Of a stretch of DNA of 64,000 nucleotides, positions 41,141-49,377 are shown piece after piece; the first letter of the stretch is position 1; each line of letters starts with the position of its first letter. The position numbers and the translations under genes are program-made. The notes beneath the pieces were generated by a model that searched no databases, was not told where the DNA came from, and was given only the letters and a program-made list of their open reading frames with translations. The stretch comes from Rhizobiales bacterium GAS188 (GTDB lineage Bacteria > Pseudomonadota > Alphaproteobacteria > Rhizobiales > Beijerinckiaceae): assembly GCA_900104855.1 (NCBI GenBank), contig FNSS01000001.1, positions 1,736,001 through 1,800,000 on the forward strand, given 5' to 3'.

Positions 41141-41844
41141 TGCGGATCCGCGATCTGACAGTGCGCTTCGGCGGCGTCTTTCCGCTGGACGGGCTCTCGG
41201 CCGATCTCGAAGCACCGATCGCCGGCCTCATCGGCCCGAACGGCGCCGGCAAGACGACGCTCCTCAACGTCATGTCGGGTTTCGTGCGGCCGGTGGGCGG
41301 GCGCATCGATCTCGATGGGCTCGACCTCCTGGCGCTCGCTCCGGCGGCCCGGGTGCGCGCCGGCCTGCGCCGCACCTTCCAGACCGAGCAGGTTGTCGAG
41401 GATTTGTCCGCCTTCGACAATGTACTGGCGCTGATCGACCATGTGGGCGGCGAGCGCCGGGAGCGCCGCCGCGCCGTCGAGGAGGCGCTGGATTTCGTCG
41501 GCCTCGGCAAGGTCGCCTCGACGCTCGGCCAGCGCCTCAACCTGTTCGAGCGGCGCATGCTGGAGCTCGCCAAGGCGGTGGTCGGCAAACCCCGCCTGAT
41601 CCTGATGGACGAACCCGCCGCCGGGCTCAACGACATCGAATCCGAGGCGCTGCGGCAGCGCATCCTCGCCATCCCGGCGAGCTTCAAGGCCAGCATCCTG
41701 CTCATCGACCACGATGTCGAGCTGATCAGGGCGACCTGCGAGGAGGTGCTGGTGCTCGATTTCGGGCGGCGCGTCGCGCTCGGCCCGACCGCCGCCGTGC
41801 TCGCCGACGAGGCGGTGCGCAAGGCCTATCTCGGTGTCGCCTGA
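41137..41844 (+). CDS. livG: branched-chain amino-acid-type ABC transporter ATP-binding protein (LivG)
   Basis: The 235-aa ATPase has Walker A GPNGAGKTT (about residues 33-41), a QT segment in RRTFQTEQVV, a signature region read as RLNLFERRMLELAKAV, where the family has LSxGxxR-type sequence, Walker B LILMDEPAAGLN, and the switch His in LLIDHDVEL. The degenerate signature (NLFERR in place of LSGGQ-like residues) is common in LivG relatives. It is slightly shorter than usual. It overlaps livM by 4 bp and livF by 11 bp. Confidence 0.92.
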   Translation: MMRIRDLTVRFGGVFPLDGLSADLEAPIAGLIGPNGAGKTTLLNVMSGFVRPVGGRIDLDGLDLLALAPAARVRAGLRRTFQTEQVVEDLSAFDNVLALIDHVGGERRERRRAVEEALDFVGLGKVASTLGQRLNLFERRMLELAKAVVGKPRLILMDEPAAGLNDIESEALRQRILAIPASFKASILLIDHDVELIRATCEEVLVLDFGRRVALGPTAAVLADEAVRKAYLGVA

Positions 41845-42586
41845 GGTGAGCTCACAAGACGCCATCCGCATCGAGAATCTCGTCGTGCATCGCGGCGGCA
41901 AGCGCGTGCTGCACGAGGTGTCGCTGCGGCTCGAGCCCGCCCGCATCACGGCGCTGGTCGGCGCCAACGGGGCCGGCAAGTCGACGACCGTGATGACGCT
42001 CGCCGGCGCCTTGCCGGCAAGCGCTGGCGAGATCCTCTTCCAAGGGGCCTCGCTCATCGGCCTGTCGCCGCAACTGGTGCGCCGGCGCGGCATCGCGACC
42101 GTCCCCGAAGGCCATCGCGTGCTCGGCGCCTTGACCTTGCGCGACAATCTGCGGGCCGCCGGCAGCCATCTCGGCCGGGCGGAGCTCGCGCGCAGCATCG
42201 AGGAGGCGCTGGCGATCTTCCCCGAGCTCGGCGAGCGGCTCGACGTGCTGGCGCATGCGCTGTCGGGCGGCCAGAAACAGATGCTCGCGACCGCGCAGGC
42301 TTTGCTCGCCAAGCCGCGCTTCCTGGTCGTCGATGAATTGTCGCTCGGGCTTGCGCCTTTCATCGTGCGCCGCCTCGCCGGCATCCTCGCCGAGAAAGCG
42401 CGCAACGGGCTCGGCATCCTGATCATCGAGCAGTTCACGGCGCTGGCGCTCGAGCTCGCGAGCGACGCCTATGTGCTGGAGCGCGGCCGCATCGTTTATG
42501 GCGGCAGCGCTTCAGAATTGCGCGAGCGCCCGGAGATCCTGCACAGCGCTTATCTGGCGGCCGAGAAACCCTCCTCGACGCGATAA
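41834..42586 (+). CDS. livF: branched-chain amino-acid-type ABC transporter ATP-binding protein (LivF)
   Basis: The 250-aa ATPase has Walker A GANGAGKST, the VPEGHRVLGALTLRDNL segment typical of LivF (VPExRxxFxxLTVxENL), the signature LSGGQKQMLATAQAL, Walker B RFLVVDELSLGLAP and the switch segment IIEQFTA, where LivF proteins have Gln after Glu and Phe in place of the usual His. The GTG start lies inside livG. The 3' end overlaps the convergent AraC gene by 37 bp. Confidence 0.92.
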   Translation: MSPEVSSQDAIRIENLVVHRGGKRVLHEVSLRLEPARITALVGANGAGKSTTVMTLAGALPASAGEILFQGASLIGLSPQLVRRRGIATVPEGHRVLGALTLRDNLRAAGSHLGRAELARSIEEALAIFPELGERLDVLAHALSGGQKQMLATAQALLAKPRFLVVDELSLGLAPFIVRRLAGILAEKARNGLGILIIEQFTALALELASDAYVLERGRIVYGGSASELRERPEILHSAYLAAEKPSSTR

Positions 42587-43503
42587 TCGCGCGGCGAGCG
42601 GCCGAAGCGGCGGCGGAAGGCGCGCGAGAAATGTGCGCTCGAGGAGAAGCCGCAGGAGAAGGAGATCTCCGAGATCGAGCGATTGCGCAGCTCCGGCCGC
42701 CGCAGCCGCTCAGCGGCGCGTGCCAAGCGCAGCTCCCAGATGAAGCGCTCGGGCGTGCTGTCATCGGCCTCGAAGGCGCGGAACACATAGCGCCGCGAGC
42801 AGCCGACCCGCTCGGCGATCTGCTCGACATCGAGGTCGGGCCGGCACAGATGCGTCTCCACATAGGCCTTGATGCGCTCGCGCAGCAGGCCGAGCGACGG
42901 CAGATGCCGGGCGAGGCCGTCCTCGCCCGCGACGATCAGGCTGGTGGCAAGACGCGTCAGCGTGTCGCCGAGCCTCGTGCGGGCCGGTTCGTCGAGCCGC
43001 GCCGCATCGTCGATGGCAGCCCGCATCAGCCCCGCTATGATGCGCGGCATGCCTTCCCATTCGCCGTCGAACAGATAGGGCCGGCTGAGATGGCCGAGCT
43101 GGGTCGGGGAGAACTGGGTGCGCGGCACCTGCAGCAGCAATTGCGAGACGCTGGTCGTGTTGTTGAGCACATAAGGGCGCGTCGGATCGTACATGATCCA
43201 GGTCCGCGGCCCCATGATCGCCGCGTGGCCGCCCTGCTCGAAGGTGGTGCGGCCCTCCATCTGCAGCACGAGCTTGATGGCATCGACGTCATAGGACTGG
43301 CGCGCCACCCTGTCGGCCGTCACGCCATGGGCCGAGGCCTCGATGCGGCTCAGCCGGCAGGGACCGAGCGCCGCCGAGACGAGGCTCGCCCGGCGCGCCT
43401 CCTCGTCATGGAAACGCAGGCTCAGCCGGCCGAACAATTCCCGCGCCATCGGCGCGAAGCTGCTCCCGGCACCGAAGCTCATATGCGCGGCGGCCATGCC
43501 CAT
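42550..43503 (-). CDS. AraC-family transcriptional regulator
   Basis: The 317-aa protein has an AraC-binding-like N-terminal domain (VTADRVARQSYDVDAIKLVLQMEGRTTFEQGGHAAIMGPRTWIMYDPTRPYVL) and a C-terminal double HTH: DLDVEQIAERVGCSRRYVFRAFEADDSTPERFIWELRLARAAERL and SISEISFSCGFSSSAHFSRAFRRRFGRSPRDYR. The start has GGGAGGACGAG. It converges on and overlaps livF, so transcription of one could interfere with the other. It is the most likely regulator of the SDR-MoaF-transporter cluster, by position only. Confidence 0.92.
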   Translation of the reverse strand: MGMAAAHMSFGAGSSFAPMARELFGRLSLRFHDEEARRASLVSAALGPCRLSRIEASAHGVTADRVARQSYDVDAIKLVLQMEGRTTFEQGGHAAIMGPRTWIMYDPTRPYVLNNTTSVSQLLLQVPRTQFSPTQLGHLSRPYLFDGEWEGMPRIIAGLMRAAIDDAARLDEPARTRLGDTLTRLATSLIVAGEDGLARHLPSLGLLRERIKAYVETHLCRPDLDVEQIAERVGCSRRYVFRAFEADDSTPERFIWELRLARAAERLRRPELRNRSISEISFSCGFSSSAHFSRAFRRRFGRSPRDYRVEEGFSAAR

Positions 43504-43643
43504 CTCGTCCTCCCAGATGCCGCGCCGTTATCCCGGGCTGAGCGGAAGCTGCGCAAGGCCGGGGCCGGTCAGGTTGCGACACTCGCGGCAAAGAGTATTA
43601 CGAATGCGCCCGCCGCGAAAGCATGGGGGCAGGCGAGGCGCAC

Positions 43644-43715
43644 TGGGACCGCGACCATCCTGGTCGCCCTTCCTACCGGCGATGGCGGCCTCGCCATTCG
43701 CAAGTGCGGGCGAGA
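43644..43715. repeat. dispersed intergenic repeat interrupted by the IS1182-type element (left part)
   Basis: TGGGACCGCGACCATCCTGG and downstream GTGCGGGCGAGA end exactly at the IS boundary. The sequence resumes at 45320 as AGACGCCCGCGGTCCCAGG, so the two parts rebuild one palindromic repeat with AGA duplicated. Confidence 0.65.
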
Positions 43716-45319
43716 GAGGCTGTGAGTTTTTGGGCCGCCGATATTGTGGGGAGATAGGAATCCCCAGATCGGAGGAATGCGACGACCTTGAAGTCGGATT
43801 TGGCTGGCGGCCGAGCGGACGCGGGCGATCGGCGCTGGCCGGCTTGCTACGCTCTCCAAGAAGGGAACGACAGGGCGACCGTGCGCTGCTCTTTCAGGTG
43901 GTGGCGGCCGCTCTGAGCCGTGCGCCGCACAGCATGTTGTGAGCCAGAAGGTGGAGAAGAACCTCGGCTTTGACTTTGGTGCGTCCGCGCAGGCGCAGAA
44001 GCCGCAACCCCCGGTTGCGGAACTGGGCGAAAACACATTCGACCATGCCGCGCGCCTTATAGGCTACCTTGGTGGCAGGCTCGACCATCCTGCGCCGCCA
44101 TTCCGCTATGCCGGGCATGTGACCCTTGTAAGTCGTCGCATAAGCCAGATCGCCCCGGCGCGCCTCATTGTTGCTGGGGACAATGGTCGTCACCCCGTGC
44201 AGGTGCGACCAAGAGATGTCGTCTTTGCTGCAGAACCCGCAATCGGCCAGAATGACCGAAGGGCGCTTCTGGTAACGCCTCTCAATCTGCTCGAGGGCCG
44301 GCCGAAGCTGTCCGGCGTCGACGCCGGTGTCGTGCACCGACATGGCGACTGCCACCAAGGTGTCGGGATCACAAGACACCTGGATGTTGTAGGCCGGTCG
44401 GTATTCTCCCGCCGCCATCCGCATCACTCTCGCCTGCGGATCGGTGACGGAGACACGTAGCGGTTTGTCCTCGCCGGTTTTGGGATCGACCCGGTCCTTC
44501 TTCGGCAGCTTGGCACGCTCGGCCTCCAGCTCACGCAAGCGTTCTTGCGCCTTCCGGCAGCGCTCCAAGCGGTCGGCCGTCGCCCGTGCGGCTCTGTCCA
44601 GCTTGCGCTTCTGGCTGGCGTCGGGCGCGCTCTCGAGCTCGGCGCGAAGCGTCTTCACGCGATCTTCCATCTCAGCCCGGATCTTGGAAAGACGATCCCC
44701 GCGGCGAAACGACGACGCTCCCGCCGATGCTCGCACCCGCACGCCGTCATGGGCCAGCTGTTCCAGGCTCACCAAGCCATCCGCCACAAGAGCCGTCACG
44801 CTGTCGGTCAACAGCCGATCCAAAAGCTCGACATGAGAGCTGCGAAAATCACTCAAAGCGTGGTGGTTCACCCCCACGCCACCGCAGAGCCAGCGATAGG
44901 GCAGATCCTGTGTGCAAAGTCGCGCCAGCTCCCGTGCACTGCCCACGCCCTCAACCGTCGCGAACAGCCAAAGCCCCAGCAACAGCGCCGGGTCGATCGC
45001 ATTGCGGCCAGGCCCGTCTGCCCGCGCCTGGATCGCCGAATACAGCGCCGACAGGTCAAGGCCCGCCACAAAGCTCACCACCAGACGAACCGGATGATCC
45101 TGCGATACCAGCTGATCGAGATCGACCATCTCCCAGCCAATCTGATCGCGAGCGGGCCGCGATACGCGCGCCTCGGCAGCGCTTGACCCAGCCTGCCGCG
45201 GAGCCTCACCTTCAGGGAGATCGTCAAACAAACCGTCCGTCGTCATCCCGAATCCTCCGCGCCCTCCGACGAAGAGAATCAGCAAGACAAACGCGGAGCA
45301 ATCAAAAACTCACAGCCTC
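43716..45319 (-). mobile_element. IS1182-family insertion sequence, complete
   Basis: About 1.6 kb bounded by perfect 17-bp inverted repeats, GAGGCTGTGAGTTTTTG at 43716-43732 and its reverse complement at 45303-45319, enclosing one intact transposase gene. A 3-bp AGA occurs on both flanks. The element lies inside a dispersed intergenic repeat. Confidence 0.85.
43894..45246 (-). CDS. IS1182-family transposase
   Basis: The 450-aa protein has the DDE-type layout of IS1182 transposases: an N-terminal region VDLDQLVSQDHPVRLVVSFVAGLDLSALYS, LLGLWLFATVEGVGSARELARL, LAHDGVRVRASAGASSFRRGDRL (first Asp), a charged coiled-coil insert (residues about 200-270), VSCDPDTLVAVAMSVHDTGVD, SVILADCGFCSKDDI (second Asp) and KARGMVECVFAQFRNRGLRLLRLRG, with the terminal Glu. 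It is intact. The ATG at 45246 has GGAGGATT upstream. Confidence 0.92.
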   Translation of the reverse strand: MTTDGLFDDLPEGEAPRQAGSSAAEARVSRPARDQIGWEMVDLDQLVSQDHPVRLVVSFVAGLDLSALYSAIQARADGPGRNAIDPALLLGLWLFATVEGVGSARELARLCTQDLPYRWLCGGVGVNHHALSDFRSSHVELLDRLLTDSVTALVADGLVSLEQLAHDGVRVRASAGASSFRRGDRLSKIRAEMEDRVKTLRAELESAPDASQKRKLDRAARATADRLERCRKAQERLRELEAERAKLPKKDRVDPKTGEDKPLRVSVTDPQARVMRMAAGEYRPAYNIQVSCDPDTLVAVAMSVHDTGVDAGQLRPALEQIERRYQKRPSVILADCGFCSKDDISWSHLHGVTTIVPSNNEARRGDLAYATTYKGHMPGIAEWRRRMVEPATKVAYKARGMVECVFAQFRNRGLRLLRLRGRTKVKAEVLLHLLAHNMLCGARLRAAATT

Positions 45320-45353
45320 AGACGCCCGCGGTCCCAGGCAAGCGGCCCCAACC

Positions 45354-45536
45354 TCAATCGCACTCGATCTGCCTCGCCGATGTCGAGACGAAGGGATCCC
45401 GGCAGACCTCTTCGCCGTTCTGGATCACCGACCAATTGGCCAGATAGCCGCTTTGTAAGGTGATCTCGGCAGCGAATGCCGCGGCGGCACCACCGAGCAT
45501 CAGGCCCAGAATCAGGCCGGCCATAAATTTGCGCAT
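45354..45536 (-). CDS. small secreted protein, 60 aa
   Basis: The protein starts MRKFMAGLILGLMLGGAAAAFAAE, a clear signal peptide, leaving about 37 mature residues (ITLQSGYLANWSVIQNGEEVCRDPFVSTSARQIECD) with two cysteines that could form a disulfide. The start at 45536 has GGAGG-like sequence upstream, although spacing is long. It resembles short periplasmic proteins common in Hyphomicrobiales; function unknown. It is wedged between the IS and the MocR gene. Confidence 0.65.
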   Translation of the reverse strand: MRKFMAGLILGLMLGGAAAAFAAEITLQSGYLANWSVIQNGEEVCRDPFVSTSARQIECD

Positions 45537-45663
45537 GTCGCCCCCACCCTCCGGGAACGCGGGCGCCCTCGCCCGCTCTTCCTTCACATCCCTCTCAATA
45601 TCGGCTTTCGCTTGCACGATGAAGAGCGACCGAGACGGTCGCGGTCCCACGGGAGAAGCCCTG
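45537..45663. repeat. intergenic hairpin and repeat copies between the small secreted protein and mocR-type genes
   Basis: GCGGGCG (45559-45565) pairs with CGCCCGC (45570-45576), followed by TCTTCC. A second copy of the dispersed family, GCGACCGAGACGGTCGC plus GGTCCCA, lies at 45626-45649. Confidence 0.5.
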
Positions 45664-47091
45664 TCAGATCACCGACGGGGACGGCGCCTCGGCCTCGTTC
45701 GCCATGATCGACGCGATGATCCGCAAGGCGCGATCGAGCCTCGCCCGGTCGGCGGGGGCGCCAAGGCACAGGCGTAGCCCCGACACAGATCGGCCAGCGA
45801 CCGCAAGCGCCGAGGGCGAGGTCAGCAGCACGCCCTGGCGCAAGGCCTGGCCGGCGAGGCGCTCGGCTTCGAGCTCGCCGAGCGGCAGCCAGGCATGCAG
45901 GCTGGTCGGCGCCGAGGGCGTCTCGAGCGCCGAGCCCAGAATCTCGCCGGCGAGCACGACGCGGCTTGCGGCTTCGCGCGTCACCTCGCCGAGGATCATC
46001 TCGGCGGTCCCGTCCGTGACCCATTGCGCCGCAATGAGAGGCCCGAAGGTCGAGGCCGAATAGCAGACGGCCCGCATCGCCAGGCATAGCCGGTCGAAGC
46101 GCGCCATGTCGGGCGCCACCAGCAGGCCGACGCGCAGCCCCGGCGCCAGGGCCTTCGAGACGCTGCTCACATAGAAGACCCGTTCCGGCGCCAGCGACGC
46201 CAGCGGCAGGAGCGCGCTCGCCGCTGCATCCGAGCCCCATCCCGCATGGGCGAGCGGCGCGTAGAGATCGCCTTCGATGATCCAGAGCTCGCGGCGCCGC
46301 GCGATGTCCGCGATCGCCTCGCGCCTCGCCCGCGACATCGAGCGCGCGGTCGGGTTCTGCAAGGTCGGCTGCACATAGAGGATGCGGGCCGAGGTCTCGG
46401 CCGCAGCGCGCTCGAGCGCCTCGGGCAGCAATCCTTCCCGGTCCATGGGCAGGCCGAGAAGTGAATAGCCGCGATACTCGGCCAGCACCTTCATGCCGTG
46501 GAAAGTCGCTGCCTCGGTCAGGATGGTGTCGCCGCGCCGCCCGATCTCGTCGAGCGCCAGCGCCATGGCCTGCTGGGCGCCGGTGCAGATCAGGAGTCGG
46601 CGCCAATCGACGCCCTCATAGCGCGCGGCGCGGCCGAGCCATTCGGCGAAGGCCTGTCGCTGCCAGTCGAAGCCGGGCTGCGGCGCGAGGCCGACATAAT
46701 CGCCGAGATCCGGCCGGCGCCGCAGCCGCGCCAGCGTCTCGGCGAGCCGCGAGGCCGAGGGCGCAAGCGCCTGCAGGTTCATGGTGAGCTCGATCGGCCC
46801 CTCGCCGTGACGGCGCGGCGCCCGCTCGTCCGGGAGGCCGGCGACGAAGGTCCCGCGTCCGACCCGGCTGGTCAGCAGGCCGGTCCGCTCAGCCTGCGCA
46901 TAGGCCTTGGTGACGGTGCCGATACCGATGCCGAGCGACTGGGCGAGATGGCGATGCGTCGGCATGCGCGCCCCCGGAGGCAGCTCACCCGAGCCGATCT
47001 CGCGGCGCAGCGCCTCGAGGATCTGCTCATGCAAGGTGCCACGATGCGGATCGAGACGAGGGGTCCAGATTTCGGTCATGAGGGTCATCAT
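45664..47091 (-). CDS. MocR-family regulator (GntR HTH fused to aminotransferase-like domain)
   Basis: The 475-aa protein has a GntR winged HTH at about residues 15-85 (LHEQILEALRREIGSGELPPGARMPTHRHLAQSLGIGIGTVTKAYAQAERTGLL) and a fold-type I aminotransferase-like domain. The PLP lysine is in VSSVSKALAPGLRVG, with ILYVQPTLQNPTARSMS and WIIEGDLYAPL as cofactor contacts. MocR proteins sense PLP or PLP-amino acid adducts. It is divergent from an aminotransferase-LysE operon, which it most likely controls. The intergenic region contains a GATTGTC/GACAATC inverted repeat. Confidence 0.92.
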   Translation of the reverse strand: MMTLMTEIWTPRLDPHRGTLHEQILEALRREIGSGELPPGARMPTHRHLAQSLGIGIGTVTKAYAQAERTGLLTSRVGRGTFVAGLPDERAPRRHGEGPIELTMNLQALAPSASRLAETLARLRRRPDLGDYVGLAPQPGFDWQRQAFAEWLGRAARYEGVDWRRLLICTGAQQAMALALDEIGRRGDTILTEAATFHGMKVLAEYRGYSLLGLPMDREGLLPEALERAAAETSARILYVQPTLQNPTARSMSRARREAIADIARRRELWIIEGDLYAPLAHAGWGSDAAASALLPLASLAPERVFYVSSVSKALAPGLRVGLLVAPDMARFDRLCLAMRAVCYSASTFGPLIAAQWVTDGTAEMILGEVTREAASRVVLAGEILGSALETPSAPTSLHAWLPLGELEAERLAGQALRQGVLLTSPSALAVAGRSVSGLRLCLGAPADRARLDRALRIIASIMANEAEAPSPSVI

Positions 47092-47098
47092 ATCGATC

Positions 47099-47159
47099 GA
47101 TTGTCATAGTGGCAATATATGAATTGACTCCATACCGATTATAGGACAATGCGACAATC
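47099..47159. promoter_or_regulatory. candidate MocR-binding repeats
   Basis: GATTGTC (47099-47105) is the inverse of GACAATC (47153-47159), with a further GACAAT at 47145-47150 in direct orientation 8 bp away. TTGACT at 47123 could be a -35 for the aminotransferase gene. Direct plus inverted half-sites are typical for MocR regulators. Confidence 0.5.
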
Positions 47160-47189
47160 CGGAGTGTATCTGCAGTGGAGAGCCGTGGC

Positions 47190-48443
47190 ATGGCCGAGAT
47201 CGGGTCGATCGATTGGGAGAGCGCCTTTGCGGGGCGGGCGGAGGGCATGCGCGCTTCGGAGATCCGCGAGCTTCTGAAGCTGCTCGACCAGCCCGATATC
47301 ATCTCCTTCGCGGGCGGCATCCCCGATCCGGCCTTGTTCCCGAGCGAAGCCCTGCGCAGCGCCTTCGCGACCATCCTGGCCGACCCGCAGCTCGGGCCGA
47401 AATCCCTGCAATATTCGGTGAGCGAAGGCTACCTGCCTCTGCGGCGCTGGGTGGCCGAGCGCATGGCGCGGCGCGGCATCGCCTGCGGCATCGACAATGT
47501 GGTGATCACGGCCGGCTCGCAGCAAGGGCTCGACCTCCTCGGCAAGCTGTTCCTTTCGGCAGGCGACACGGCGCTGGTGACGGCCCCGACCTATCTCGGC
47601 GCCCTGCAGGCCTTCAACGCCTATGAGCCGCGCTATGACAGTTTGCGGCTCGAGGACGGCAATCGCACCCCCGCCGCCTATCGCGAGGCCGCGAAACCCA
47701 ATGGCGGCCGGGTGGCGCTCGCCTATGTGGTGCCGGAATTCGCCAACCCCACAGGCGAGACCTTGAGCCTCGCGGCGCGCCGGAATCTCCTCGAGCTCGC
47801 GGGCGAGCTCGACATCCCGGTGGTCGAGGACGCGGCCTATGAGGCGCTGCGCTTCGAGGGCGAGGCGCTCCCCTCCTGCCTCGCCCTCGACATCGAGCGC
47901 GCAGGCTCGATCGAGCACAGCCGGGTGGTCTATTGCGGCACCTTCTCGAAGACCATCGCACCCGGGTTGCGGGTCGGCTTCGTCTGCGCGGCGCGCCATC
48001 TCGTGCACAAGGTGGTGCTCGCCAAGCAGGCGGCCGATCTGCACAGCGCTACCCTCAATCAGATGGCGATGCACCAGGTGGTCGAAGCCGTCTATGACCG
48101 GCAAATCCCCAAGATCGTCGAGAGCTACCGCCGGCGCCGCGACGCCATGCTCTCGGCGCTCGCCCGGCACATGCCCGACGGCGTGAGCTGGACGCGCCCG
48201 CAAGGCGGGATGTTCGTCTTCGTCACCTTGCCGGAAGGCCTCGATGGGGCGGCGCTGCTGGCCGCCGCCTTGGCGCAAGCCCGCATCGCCTTCGTGCCGG
48301 GAGGGGCCTTCTTCGTCGATGGCTCGGGCGCAAACAGCATCCGCCTGAACTATTCGCTGCAATCGGAAGCCGGCATCGAGGAGGGGATCGCCAGGCTCGG
48401 CCGCCTCATCGCCGGCAAGCTCGCCTCGCCACGAGCCGCGTGA
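47190..48443 (+). CDS. PLP-dependent aminotransferase (LysN/2-aminoadipate transaminase-like)
   Basis: The 417-aa protein is a fold-type I aminotransferase: IISFAGGIPDPALFP at the N-terminus, ITAGSQQGLDLLGKLFL, YVVPEFANPTGETLS, VVEDAAYEALRFEG (Asp for the pyridine N) and the PLP lysine in YCGTFSKTIAPGLRVGFV, with the substrate-carboxylate Arg in SIRLNYS. The ATG at 47190 has GGAGAG at good spacing; the GTG at 47175 is an alternative. The start codon of the lysE-type gene overlaps its stop (GTGA). Together they look like an amino-acid conversion and export unit under MocR control. Confidence 0.9.
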   Translation: MAEIGSIDWESAFAGRAEGMRASEIRELLKLLDQPDIISFAGGIPDPALFPSEALRSAFATILADPQLGPKSLQYSVSEGYLPLRRWVAERMARRGIACGIDNVVITAGSQQGLDLLGKLFLSAGDTALVTAPTYLGALQAFNAYEPRYDSLRLEDGNRTPAAYREAAKPNGGRVALAYVVPEFANPTGETLSLAARRNLLELAGELDIPVVEDAAYEALRFEGEALPSCLALDIERAGSIEHSRVVYCGTFSKTIAPGLRVGFVCAARHLVHKVVLAKQAADLHSATLNQMAMHQVVEAVYDRQIPKIVESYRRRRDAMLSALARHMPDGVSWTRPQGGMFVFVTLPEGLDGAALLAAALAQARIAFVPGGAFFVDGSGANSIRLNYSLQSEAGIEEGIARLGRLIAGKLASPRAA

Positions 48444-49045
48444 GCTCGATGACGGAGCTTCTCTTCTCCCTCATCGTCTTCGCGGTGGTGGCGACGGTCA
48501 CGCCGGGAGGCGCCAATCTCCTGGCGGCAGCCTCGGGCGCGCGCTTCGGCTGGCAACGCAGCCTGCCCTTGCTCACCGGCATCGCCATCGGCCTCTCGCT
48601 GCTGGTCGCGGCGACGGCGGCCGGCCTCGCGGCGCTGCTGCAATCGGCCCCTGCCCTTCAGCTCGCGATGCGCATCGCAGGCTCCGCCTATCTCGTCTGG
48701 CTCGCCTGGCGCATCGGCCGCAGCGGCGCGCCCGACATCACATCCGGCAGCTCCGCTTCGCCCTCGGGCTTCCTCGCCGGGCTCCTCCTGCCCTTTCTCA
48801 ATCCCAAGGCCTGGAGCATGGCGCTCGCCGCCGCTGCCGCCTATGCGGGGCTCACCGTCGACCCGTTGCGGCTCGCGCTGCTGCTCGCCGCGGCCTTCGG
48901 GCTGGCGGCGCTGCCGGCCCTGTCGCTGTGGTGCGCGGGCGGCTCGCTGCTGGCCAGAACCTTGAGGACCGAGCCGCAATGGCGGGCCGTCAATGCGACG
49001 CTCGGCCTGCTGCTTGCAGCCTCGATCGTCCCGATGTGGCTGTAA
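48440..49045 (+). CDS. LysE/RhtB-family amino-acid exporter
   Basis: The 201-aa protein has about six hydrophobic segments and the LysE family start LFSLIVFAVVATVTPGGANLLAAASGARFGWQRSLPLLTGIAIG (TPGPN-like motif, here TPGGAN) and LLLPFLNPKAWSMALAAA (NPK motif). It exports amino acids or analogues. The GTG start overlaps the stop of the aminotransferase gene by 4 bp. A 55-bp palindrome lies 55 bp after its stop and may stabilise or end the transcript. Confidence 0.88.
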   Translation: MSSMTELLFSLIVFAVVATVTPGGANLLAAASGARFGWQRSLPLLTGIAIGLSLLVAATAAGLAALLQSAPALQLAMRIAGSAYLVWLAWRIGRSGAPDITSGSSASPSGFLAGLLLPFLNPKAWSMALAAAAAYAGLTVDPLRLALLLAAAFGLAALPALSLWCAGGSLLARTLRTEPQWRAVNATLGLLLAASIVPMWL

Positions 49046-49100
49046 GGCCGTCGCAGGGGGAGGGATGCGACCAGCGCTGATCGCCTCCCTCCGCCACGAA

Positions 49101-49155
49101 GCCGGCTGGAAGCCGGCGGTCCAAGGGAAGATTGGACCGCCGGCTTCCAGCCGGC
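49101..49155. repeat. 55-bp palindromic repeat, copy 3, after the lysE-type gene
   Basis: Same arms as copies 1 and 2; the loop differs at two or three bases. Here the palindrome extends further outward (CCACGAA/TTCGTGG, 49094-49162). Confidence 0.9.
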
Positions 49156-49293
49156 TTCGTGGTGGGGAGGGTACGGGTGGGGGGCATTTCAAACAGACCC
49201 CAACCGATCGAGCATGTTATTCCCCGACGGGCCAACTCGTTTTCGCCGAAATCGCTTCCAAGAGTCGTTTCCTGGAGTCGATGCATCACCAAA

Positions 49294-49314
49294 ATCACTA
49301 CACCATGTATTGAT
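49294..49314. promoter_or_regulatory. S24-type operator 1 at the remote locus
   Basis: Half-sites ATCACTACA and TGTATTGAT, separated by 3 bp, match the operators at 24873-24942. A TTGATA -35-like hexamer begins in its right half (49310-49315). Confidence 0.65.
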
Positions 49315-49338
49315 AAAGATCGCCACACGATGTAGCCA
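49310..49338 (+). promoter_or_regulatory. promoter of the two-gene unit at 49378
   Basis: TTGATA (49310-49315), a 17-bp spacer and TAGCCA (49333-49338). The -35 and -10 lie in operators 1 and 2 exactly as in the leftward promoter at 24902-24874. Confidence 0.5.
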
Positions 49339-49339
49339 T
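49319..49339. promoter_or_regulatory. S24-type operator 2 at the remote locus
   Basis: Half-sites ATCGCCACA and TGTAGCCAT, separated by 3 bp. The centre is 25 bp from that of operator 1, the same spacing as operators A and B near the repressor gene. Confidence 0.65.
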
Positions 49340-49377
49340 CGCTGCGAAGCCGCCGATTGCGGCGAAGGAGCGACGCG

